Source of the DNA: an uncultured Prevotella sp.
GTDB lineage: Bacteria > Bacteroidota > Bacteroidia > Bacteroidales > Bacteroidaceae
Reading direction: 5' to 3'
DNA: 11,263 bases
NCBI GenBank assembly: GCA_934230965.1
Contig: CAKQFW010000046.1
Span: 1-11,263, forward strand
In this document: positions 1-5,739 of the stretch, in pieces
Numbering within the stretch: position 1 is the first letter of the stretch
How the letters are laid out: every line of letters starts with the position of its first letter
The notes under the pieces: model-generated
The model's input: only the letters and a program-made list of their open reading frames with translations
Database searches by the model: none
Told to the model about the DNA's origin: nothing
Translations under genes and position numbers: made by a program

Positions 1-668
1 ATGTCTATGACACCGATCTGCTCGTGCCGTTCGCACAGAAGCTCGCAAGGCAGAAAGGCAAGCGCACGTTTATTGTACTACACACCTATGGCTCTCATTT
101 CAGCTACGCCGACCGCTATCCCGATTTTATGCGCGAGTTTAAGAAGGACCAGTACGACGGGGCAAAGCGCGAATATCGTCCGCAGCTCATCAACGCCTAC
201 GACAACTCTATCTGTCAGACGGATTTGCTGCTTCGCCGCATCATTGAACAGTTGGCAGCACAGGGTGGCAGTGCAGCCATGCTCTACACCTCCGACCACG
301 GCGAGGATATCTTCGACGATGCCCGCCATCTGTTCCTACACGCATCGCCCTTCCCCTCGTTCTGGCAACTTCATGTGCCCCTCATCGTGTGGACATCCCC
401 AACGTATCGTGAGCGTCACGCCGACATTACCCGCTGCCTAAATGCCAACTGTCACAAACAGGCTGAGAGCAACAGTGTGTTTCACACCTTGCTCACCATG
501 GGTGGCGTTGAAACCTCTTATCGTAACGACTCGCTCTCGCTGGCAAGCCCCGCCTTTACCCCGCGCCCCCGCCTCTTTATCGACGACCACAACGAGCCTC
601 GGCTCTACCACCAATGCTTCGCCAAGAAAGACTTTGAGGCTATGAAGCGGTGGGGCATTAAGGAGTAA
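1..668 (+). CDS. Phosphoethanolamine-transferase-like protein, sulfatase fold (5' partial)
   Basis: This is the C-terminal part of an alkaline-phosphatase/sulfatase-superfamily transferase. The frame is open from base 3 and no start is visible, so the gene begins upstream. The order of blocks matches the soluble domain of EptA/MCR enzymes: LHTYGSHFSYADRYP (bases 78-122), then a NAYDNSICQTD block, then SDHGED with Asp-His at 294-299, then LHASPF with its His at 339-341, then QLHVPLIVW. In EptA enzymes the DHGE Asp/His and the later His bind zinc. Family members are inner-membrane proteins with a periplasmic domain that moves phosphoethanolamine from phosphatidylethanolamine to lipid A phosphates or other envelope sugars. 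The nucleophilic Thr and the membrane helices would lie upstream of the window. The exact acceptor cannot be read here. The TAA is at 666-668 and the next gene starts 16 bases later. Confidence 0.85.
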   Translation, partial: VYDTDLLVPFAQKLARQKGKRTFIVLHTYGSHFSYADRYPDFMREFKKDQYDGAKREYRPQLINAYDNSICQTDLLLRRIIEQLAAQGGSAAMLYTSDHGEDIFDDARHLFLHASPFPSFWQLHVPLIVWTSPTYRERHADITRCLNANCHKQAESNSVFHTLLTMGGVETSYRNDSLSLASPAFTPRPRLFIDDHNEPRLYHQCFAKKDFEAMKRWGIKE

Positions 669-684
669 AAAATAATAAATAGAT

Positions 685-1155
685 ATGAAATATACGGAAT
701 ATAAAAATCTCGTGTATCAAATCATTGGCTCTGCCATGACAGTACATACAGAATTGAATTGGGGACTTCTAGAGTCTGTTTATCAGGAGGCATTGAGTAT
801 AGAATTGTCTCTACGTAATATACAAAATAAGCGTGAAGAGGAGATAAAAGTATATTACAAAGGGTATGAGTTGGACAAAAAATATAAAATGGATATTATT
901 GTGGGAGATATTATTATCGAACTCAAATCTGTTGTGAAATTAGAAGCCGCTCATCGTGCACAACTATGTAATTATCTTCGTCTTACAAAGAAACCTATAG
1001 GGCTACTTATTAATTTTGGTGAGCCTCATTTAGTAGGAGAACGATGGGCGTATGATAAAAATACAAATGAATGTTATCTTGTAGATAAAGATATGCATCG
1101 CGTTTTTGACAAAGATTATAGCGTTTTGCTTAAATCGGAGAGTGATAAATATTAA
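685..1155 (+). CDS. GxxExxY family protein (PD-(D/E)xK-like)
   Basis: The 156-residue product has the name-giving GLLESVYQEAL block (GxxExxY, residues 27-33). Asp70 and E79-L-K81 follow, laid out like a PD-(D/E)xK nuclease core (D...ExK). Then come HRAQLCNYLRL (from about residue 90) and a GLLINFG strand, both typical of the family. No reaction is established for the family, and nuclease activity is only suggested by the fold. About 30 residues follow the usual end of the domain. The ATG at 685 follows the upstream stop by 16 bases, so read-through transcription is possible. Base composition differs sharply from the neighbours: 14 of 60 bases are G/C at 841-900, against 37 of 60 at 3001-3060 in topA. 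That and the repeat block immediately downstream suggest acquired DNA (inference). Family assignment is firm, function unknown. Confidence 0.9.
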   Translation: MKYTEYKNLVYQIIGSAMTVHTELNWGLLESVYQEALSIELSLRNIQNKREEEIKVYYKGYELDKKYKMDIIVGDIIIELKSVVKLEAAHRAQLCNYLRLTKKPIGLLINFGEPHLVGERWAYDKNTNECYLVDKDMHRVFDKDYSVLLKSESDKY

Positions 1156-1191
1156 GAACAATTATAATAAACATTAATGATTGTATTTCTC

Positions 1192-1208
1192 GCAATGCTT
1201 TGCATTGC
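1192..1208. repeat. Perfect small hairpin, 7-bp arms
   Basis: GCAATGC (1192-1198), loop TTT, GCATTGC (1202-1208). It starts 37 bases after the GxxExxY stop codon. It could act as a weak terminator or be part of the larger repeat block. No T-run follows it, so a terminator role is doubtful. Confidence 0.6.
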
Positions 1209-1280
1209 TCGTGGTTTAAACATTAATTTCCATTAATTGAACATTAATTAAACATTAATATTTTTATCACGATAGTAAAT

Positions 1281-1293
1281 GGCGCGTAGCGCC
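1281..1293. repeat. GC-rich palindrome, copy 1
   Basis: GGCGCGTAGCGCC: 5-bp arms GGCGC/GCGCC around a GTA loop. It stands out as a GC island in AT-rich DNA and is identical to the copy at 1328-1340. Confidence 0.8.
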
Positions 1294-1327
1294 TTATTAA
1301 TGTTTTATTAAAATTATAGGAGACGTT

Positions 1328-1340
1328 GGCGCGTAGCGCC
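1328..1340. repeat. GC-rich palindrome, copy 2
   Basis: Exact copy of GGCGCGTAGCGCC seen at 1281-1293. It abuts the right arm of the large inverted repeat, with one base (1341) between. Confidence 0.8.
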
Positions 1341-1394
1341 GATTAATGTTTAATTAATGTTCAATTAATGATAATTAATGTTTCCCGTCTCCGA

Positions 1395-1406
1395 GCGCGT
1401 AGCGCG
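1395..1406. repeat. GC-rich palindrome, variant copy 3
   Basis: GCGCGTAGCGCG shares the core GCGCGTAGCGC with copies 1 and 2, but its outermost bases differ, leaving 4-bp GCGC/GCGC arms (1396-... shifted within the core). It lies 11 bases outside the right arm of the large inverted repeat. Confidence 0.7.
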
Positions 1407-1493
1407 AGTAAAAAGATACAATGCGTTGCTTATCAATTAGTATGTAACAAGAATATAAGAGAAAAAAATGTATAGTTTTTTTAAAAGATTGAT

Positions 1494-2477
1494 ATGGATA
1501 TGAAAAGAATGTTGATGAAAGCGGGCATCGTGTTGATGCTGGCTTCTGCTACGACGGCATGGGCCGCCACCGACAACGAAGGAACACACTTTATTAAATA
1601 TGGCGATATGAACCAATGGGTGACTCGCCACGTAAAAGAGAGCGCCATCATAGGTGGAAACATGAAGACGCTGCATGAGATTGCCCCCACCAAGACATGG
1701 GCACAAAATGCGCCCTATACCAACTGGGGCGGCTCGCCCTGGGGCACGTCAAATGTTATGGCAAAGGTGTCGGGCATCACAAAGACCAACGTGTCGGTGT
1801 ATCGCGACGAGCATCCTGGCCATGGCAGCTGCGCAAAGCTTGTCACCCATATTGAAACCTGTAAGGTGCTGGGCATCGTGAATATCAAGGTGTTAGCGGC
1901 AGGTAGCATCTTCCTCGGGCAGACGCTCGAACCCATCACTTCTACCTCAAACCCCATGGCTAAGCTCAATGTCGGCATGAAGTTTACGGGTCGCCCTAAA
2001 GCCCTCGTGTTCGACTATAAGGTGAAGCTGTCAGGGCATCCTAATCGCATCAAAGAAACGGGCTTCAGCAAGGTAAAAACGGTGTCAGGTATTGACATGG
2101 CCGACTGTGTGTGCTACCTACAGAAACGCTGGGAGGATGCTAAGGGCAACATCTGGGCCAAACGTGTGGGCACCATGGTGGTGCGCTTTAGTAAGAGCAC
2201 AAATGGGTGGGTAGAGAACGCCGCCTTCATCATTCACTATGGCGACATTACGCACCAAAGCTTCTATAAACCTTATATGGGCCTGCTTACGGGCGATGAT
2301 ATTAAATGGGCAAAGAACTCGAAAGGCAAGATGATGCCTGTAAAGGAGATAGGGTGGGCCTCCGCCAATGAAACGCCCACACACATGGTGCTGCAATTCG
2401 GCTCAAGTCATGGCGGCGCATATATCGGCTCGGTGGGCAACACGCTGTGGGTTGATAATGTGAGAGTGGAGTATTAA
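1494..2477 (+). CDS. Exported PCMD-domain protein (putative carbohydrate metabolism domain)
   Basis: The 327-residue protein starts with a signal peptide: MDMKRMLMK, then a hydrophobic stretch (about residues 10-20), then a likely cleavage after AWA (about residue 24). The start may be the ATG at 1494 or the one at 1500. The mature part shows the pattern I associate with PCMD domains (Pfam PF13201) of Bacteroidota: W-x-TSN near the front, a GHGSCAKL block, VLAAGSIFLGQ, a GMKFTGRPKALVFDYK strand, D-x-x-x-x-C-Y-L, and a C-terminal GSVGNTLWVDNVRVEY strand. PCMD is a beta-sandwich family thought to bind or process glycans at the envelope; no enzyme activity is proven. No lipobox cysteine follows the signal peptide, so the protein is probably periplasmic or secreted. 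It stands alone, without susC/susD partners in this window. Assignment is from recalled motifs, not a search. Confidence 0.72.
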   Translation: MDMKRMLMKAGIVLMLASATTAWAATDNEGTHFIKYGDMNQWVTRHVKESAIIGGNMKTLHEIAPTKTWAQNAPYTNWGGSPWGTSNVMAKVSGITKTNVSVYRDEHPGHGSCAKLVTHIETCKVLGIVNIKVLAAGSIFLGQTLEPITSTSNPMAKLNVGMKFTGRPKALVFDYKVKLSGHPNRIKETGFSKVKTVSGIDMADCVCYLQKRWEDAKGNIWAKRVGTMVVRFSKSTNGWVENAAFIIHYGDITHQSFYKPYMGLLTGDDIKWAKNSKGKMMPVKEIGWASANETPTHMVLQFGSSHGGAYIGSVGNTLWVDNVRVEY

Positions 2478-2489
2478 ATGCTCCGCTCT
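2463..2489 (+). terminator. Possible stem-loop over the PCMD stop codon
   Basis: Bases 2463-2473 can pair with 2479-2489 (11 bp, two of them G-U) around a five-base loop that contains most of the TAA stop at 2475-2477. A T-rich but broken tract follows. It may end transcription before the topA promoter. The missing clean T-run and the overlap with coding sequence keep this tentative. Confidence 0.3.
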
Positions 2490-2576
2490 TGCGTCTTATT
2501 CCACTTCAAAATACTCTGTAATAATAATTTTCCTTAAATATTTCTTATATAATAAGGTATAAGTAAAAGTTTTTCT

Positions 2577-2584
2577 TACTTTTG
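2577..2584 (+). promoter_or_regulatory. Bacteroidota -7 box for topA
   Basis: TACTTTTG fits the Bacteroidota primary-sigma -7 consensus TAnnTTTG exactly. It is followed by GCGCTCC, and the topA ATG is 28 bases downstream of the box. I see no convincing TTTG-type -33 element about 20 bases upstream. Transcription would begin around 2590, leaving a short leader. Confidence 0.65.
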
Positions 2585-2611
2585 CGCTCCAAACATACAT
2601 ACATCGAAAAC

Positions 2612-4960
2612 ATGCAAGACAACTTAGTGATTGTAGAGAGCCCCGCAAAGGCCAAAACGATAGAGAAATTTTTGGGCGCTGACTTCAAGGTGATGTCGTC
2701 GTACGGACACATTCGCGACCTGAAGAAGAAAGAGCTGAGCATCGACATGGATACCATGCTGCCCGCCTACGTTATTCCCAAGGAGAAAGAGAAGCTGGTG
2801 AGCGAACTGAAGGCCAGCGCCAAGAAAGCCAAGAAGATATGGTTGGCATCCGATGAAGACCGCGAGGGAGAGGCTATTTCATGGCACCTGTGTGAGGTGC
2901 TGGGCCTTGACGAGAAGAAAACCTCGCGTATCGTGTTTCACGAAATCACCAAGCCCGCCATCTTGGCTGCTATTGAGCACCCGCGCCACCTCGACATGAA
3001 CCTGGTGAACGCGCAGCAGGCTCGCCGTATGCTCGACCGCTTGGTAGGCTTTAAGCTGTCGCCCGTGTTGTGGCGCAAGGTGAAGCCCGCCCTGTCGGCA
3101 GGCCGTGTGCAGAGCGTGGCCGTGCGCCTTATTGTAGAGCGCGAGCGCGAGATACAGCAGTTTAAGAGCGAGCCCTACTATCGCGTAAACGCCATCTTCG
3201 GCCTCACCCGTAAGGATGGTTCGCAGGTAGAGGTAAAGGCCGAGCTCGACAAGCGTTTCACCAATCATGATGAGGCTGTTGCCTTCCTCGAGCTGTGTCG
3301 CAATGCCGAATTCTCAGTAGAGGCCATTCAGAAGAAGCCGCTGAAACGTTCGCCGGCACCTCCCTTCACCACCTCTACCTTGCAGCAAGAGGCCGCCCGC
3401 AAGTTGGGCTTCTCAGTATCGCAAACCATGATGGTGGCTCAGCATCTGTACGAAAACGGTCTTATCACCTACATGCGTACCGATAGCGTGAACCTCTCAA
3501 ACCTGGCCATTGGCACCGCAAAAGAAGAAATCACTAAGTTGTATGGCGAAGAATATAGTCAGCCCCACAACTTCCACACCCACTCGAAGGGTGCTCAGGA
3601 GGCGCACGAGGCCATTCGTCCTACCTATATCAGCAACACTACCATCGACGGCACGGCACAAGAAAAACGCCTGTACGACCTTATCTGGAAGCGCACCGTA
3701 GCCAGCCAGATGGCCGACGCACAGATAGAAAAAACCACCGTAACGATACGTATCTCGGCCGACGACCCCACCCTAGCACACTTTGTGGCTAATGGCGAGG
3801 TTGTAACCTTCGACGGTTTCTTGAAGGTATATCGCGAGAGTACCGACGACGATGATAACAATATGAACGCCAATGCCGCCGATGCCGATAACAACTTCTC
3901 GCACCACCTGCCCGTCATGGCGGTGAACGATGTGCTCAGCCGCCGAGAAATTACCAGCACCGAGCGCTTCTCACAAGGCCCCGCACGCTATACCGAGGCC
4001 AGCCTCGTGCATAAGATGGAGGAGCTGGGCATTGGCCGACCCTCTACCTACGCCCCTACCATTAGCACCATTCAGCAACGCGAATATGTGCAGAAGGGCG
4101 ACCGCAAGGGCGAAGAGCGCTCATACACCATCGACACGCTGCGCGGCATACAAATTACTGAGAAGACAAAGGTTGAGGTAACGGGCAACGAGAAGGGCAA
4201 ACTGCTGCCTACCGACATTGGTATCGTGGTGAACGACTTCTTGATTGAAAACTTCCCCGACATCATGGACTATAACTTCACGGCTCGCGTAGAGCAGCAG
4301 TTTGACCAGATTGCTGAAGGCAAGGAGCCTTGGACCGACATGATGCGCAACTTCGACTCGCGCTTCGAACCCGATGTAGAGAAGGTTATCAACGCCCGTT
4401 CTGAACATAAGGCTGGCGAACGACAGTTGGGTAACGACCCCAAGACGGGCCGCCCCGTGTTTGTAAAGATTGGCCGCTTCGGACCAGTGGTGCAGATAGG
4501 TGCTGCCGATGACGAGCAGAAGCCCCAGTTTGCACAGCTGCCCGCCGACAAGCGCATGGACGAGATAACCCTTGACGAGGCTCTCGAACTGTTCAAACTT
4601 CCGCGCACCGTAGGCCAGTTTGAAGGTAGCGACGTGGTGATTGGCGCTGGCCGCTTCGGCCCCTACGTCTTGCACAACAAGAAATATACCTCGCTGCCCA
4701 AGACCGAAGACCCCATGACCGTAACCCTCGACACCGCCATCAAGCTCATCGAGGAGAAACGTCAGCAAGAGGCTCAGCGACATATCAAGCAGTTTGACGA
4801 GGATGCTAAACTCGAAATTCTCAACGGACGTTACGGCCCCTACATTGCTTACGACGGTAAAAACTATCGCATACCCAAGGCGCAGCACGACAAGGCAGCA
4901 CAGCTCACCTACGAGCAGTGCATGGAGATTGTCAACGCCACGCCCGTAAAAAAGAAGTAA
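2612..4960 (+). CDS. topA: DNA topoisomerase I (type IA)
   Basis: This 782-residue enzyme relaxes negative supercoils by cutting one DNA strand through a tyrosine. The TOPRIM domain opens with LVIVESPAKAKT (from residue 5) and carries the metal-binding acidic motif DEDREGEA at residues 81-88. The catalytic tyrosine is Y287, in YENGLITYMRTDS. FSQGPARYTEASLVHKMEE and GIGRPSTYAPTI follow, as in other TopA proteins. The C-terminus has no zinc-finger cysteine clusters; instead three GRFGP/GRYGP repeats (about residues 608-760) match the Topoisomerase C-terminal repeat type used in many Bacteroidota. I chose ATG 2612 because the earlier in-frame TTG (2582) lies inside the -7 promoter box and the ATG begins the conserved domain. 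aroK follows after five bases. Confidence 0.97.
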   Translation: MQDNLVIVESPAKAKTIEKFLGADFKVMSSYGHIRDLKKKELSIDMDTMLPAYVIPKEKEKLVSELKASAKKAKKIWLASDEDREGEAISWHLCEVLGLDEKKTSRIVFHEITKPAILAAIEHPRHLDMNLVNAQQARRMLDRLVGFKLSPVLWRKVKPALSAGRVQSVAVRLIVEREREIQQFKSEPYYRVNAIFGLTRKDGSQVEVKAELDKRFTNHDEAVAFLELCRNAEFSVEAIQKKPLKRSPAPPFTTSTLQQEAARKLGFSVSQTMMVAQHLYENGLITYMRTDSVNLSNLAIGTAKEEITKLYGEEYSQPHNFHTHSKGAQEAHEAIRPTYISNTTIDGTAQEKRLYDLIWKRTVASQMADAQIEKTTVTIRISADDPTLAHFVANGEVVTFDGFLKVYRESTDDDDNNMNANAADADNNFSHHLPVMAVNDVLSRREITSTERFSQGPARYTEASLVHKMEELGIGRPSTYAPTISTIQQREYVQKGDRKGEERSYTIDTLRGIQITEKTKVEVTGNEKGKLLPTDIGIVVNDFLIENFPDIMDYNFTARVEQQFDQIAEGKEPWTDMMRNFDSRFEPDVEKVINARSEHKAGERQLGNDPKTGRPVFVKIGRFGPVVQIGAADDEQKPQFAQLPADKRMDEITLDEALELFKLPRTVGQFEGSDVVIGAGRFGPYVLHNKKYTSLPKTEDPMTVTLDTAIKLIEEKRQQEAQRHIKQFDEDAKLEILNGRYGPYIAYDGKNYRIPKAQHDKAAQLTYEQCMEIVNATPVKKK

Positions 4961-4965
4961 CGCTT

Positions 4966-5496
4966 ATGCAACGCATCATCATCATAGGATATATGGGGGC
5001 GGGAAAGACCACCGTGGGCAAGGCTTTGGCCAAAGACCTGGGGTTGACCTTCTACGACCTCGACTGGTATATCGAGAGCCGCATGCGCAAGACCGTCAAG
5101 CAGATCTTTGACGAGCAAGGCGAGGAGGGCTTCCGCCGTATCGAACATAATATGTTGCACGAGGTGGCCGAGTTTGAAGACGTGGTCATCAGTTGTGGAG
5201 GCGGCACTCCCTGCTTCTTCGATAATATGCAATATATGAACGCGCGCGGCGAGACGGTGTACCTCAAAGCTACCCCCGATGTGCTGTTTCAGCACCTACA
5301 GATGGGAAAGAGTGTGCGCCCCTTGCTGCTGAACAAGACGCCCGACGAGGTGCGCACCTTCATAGGTGAGCAGATAAAGCAGCGCGAGCCCTTCTACACC
5401 CAAGCTCGCCACACCCTCGACGTAACCTTGCTCGACAACTATGAGAAGATTGCGATATCAGTAGAGAAACTGAAAAAGCTGATAAGTGATAAGTAA
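4966..5496 (+). CDS. aroK: Shikimate kinase
   Basis: The 176-residue P-loop kinase phosphorylates the 3-OH of shikimate with ATP, step five of chorismate synthesis. Visible motifs are Walker A GYMGAGKTT (residues 8-16), the DLD motif with shikimate-binding D33, R57 in EEGFRRIE, the CGGG turn at 77-80, the lid arginine R118 in SVRPLL, and R140 near the C-terminus. Length is normal for the family. ATG 4966 is chosen because the Walker A motif then sits at the usual distance from the N-terminus; the longer reading from 4918 would overlap the end of topA. Only five bases separate it from the topA stop, so it is probably cotranscribed and possibly translationally coupled. Confidence 0.96.
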   Translation: MQRIIIIGYMGAGKTTVGKALAKDLGLTFYDLDWYIESRMRKTVKQIFDEQGEEGFRRIEHNMLHEVAEFEDVVISCGGGTPCFFDNMQYMNARGETVYLKATPDVLFQHLQMGKSVRPLLLNKTPDEVRTFIGEQIKQREPFYTQARHTLDVTLLDNYEKIAISVEKLKKLISDK

Positions 5497-5524
5497 GTGA
5501 AAAGTGAAAAGAGAAAAGTGAAAA
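5497..5524. repeat. 7-bp tandem repeat, four units
   Basis: Directly after the aroK stop codon come GTGAAAA (5497-5503), GTGAAAA (5504-5510), GAGAAAA (5511-5517) and GTGAAAA (5518-5524). A related GTGATAA lies just inside the end of aroK. The + strand is purine-only apart from the T in the GTG units. It looks like slippage-prone low-complexity DNA; no function is evident. Confidence 0.8.
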
Positions 5525-5577
5525 ATCCAATGGCTTTGCCGCTTTCTCTTCTTATCTTCTCCTCGGCTTCCACTAAG

Positions 5578-5690
5578 GGCTTAGAAAGGCCTATAAAGGC
5601 TTAGCCAGGCTTATTTCTCCAAAAGGGCTTACAAGGCTTAGCTTCCCCAAAGAGCTTAGCCAGGCCTATAAAGGCTTAGTAAGGCCCCCC
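5578..5690. repeat. GGCTTA repeat array upstream of speA
   Basis: Imperfect units of about 10 bp built on GGCTTA, with exact hexamers starting at 5578, 5598, 5608, 5626, 5635 and 5673 on the + strand. The 17-mer GGCCTATAAAGGCTTAG occurs twice (5588-5604 and 5663-5679). The array ends in GGCCCCCC. The downstream array after speA carries the reverse complement core, TAAGCC. This region lies in the 243-base aroK-speA gap; the only other features in that gap are the 7-bp repeat and the A-rich tract. Confidence 0.8.
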
Positions 5691-5700
5691 TCATTATCTA

Positions 5701-5739
5701 TCAAAAAAGAAAAAAAGAAAAAAGCAAAAGAAACGAAAA
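5701..5739 (+). promoter_or_regulatory. A-rich leader and ribosome-entry region of speA
   Basis: The 39 bases before the speA ATG are almost all A and G, with no AGGAGG-like Shine-Dalgarno. A-rich, unstructured leaders are usual for translation starts in Bacteroidota. No -7 box was found in this gap, so the promoter of speA is not located. Confidence 0.45.

Larger units (their letters stand above)
1218..1383. repeat. 42-bp inverted repeat with 82-bp centre
   Basis: Bases 1218-1259 are the reverse complement of 1342-1383 with only two mismatches (1230/1371 and 1229/1372). The inner 29 bp (1231-1259 against 1342-1370) match perfectly. The arms are built from CATTAAT units starting at 1221, 1231, 1242 and 1253 on the left, and ATTAATG units at 1342, 1353, 1364 and 1374 on the right. 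Spacing is therefore 10-11 bp, close to one helical turn. The 82-bp centre holds two copies of a GC-rich palindrome and one more ATTAATG (1296-1302). No obvious target-site duplication borders the structure. Confidence 0.85.
1156..1493. other. Gene-free AT-rich region with nested repeats
   Basis: This 338-base gap has no supported gene. It holds, in order: a perfect hairpin (1192-1208), the left arm of a large inverted repeat (1218-1259), two identical GC-rich palindromes (1281-1293 and 1328-1340), the right arm (1342-1383), and a third related palindrome (1395-1406). The layout is nearly symmetric: GCTCG at 1207-1211 is complementary to CGAGC at 1392-1396, outside the arms. GGAGACG (1319-1325) can also pair with CGTCTCC (1386-1392), an alternative fold. 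The last 85 bases before the next gene (1409-1493) are A-rich with no clear motif. A weak -7-like TAGTTTTT is near 1471, which I do not call a promoter. Confidence 0.8.

Noticed and set aside
1..441. Frame-1 open reading frame with an ATG at base 1
   Set aside because: Frame 3 over the same bases encodes conserved transferase motifs including SDHGED. The frame-1 product is low-complexity Ser/Thr/Arg.
1437..1706. Minus-strand small open frames over the start of the PCMD gene
   Set aside because: They overlap the signal-peptide-coding region of a supported gene and have no start signals or motifs of their own.
2582..2611. TTG start giving topA ten extra residues
   Set aside because: The TTG is inside the -7 promoter box, so it would not be in the transcript, and the extra residues match nothing in the family.
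4121..4888. Long minus-strand open frame opposite topA (255 codons)
   Set aside because: It lies wholly inside topA, whose protein is a clear family match. GC-biased codons leave the antisense frame open; its product shows no recognisable motif.
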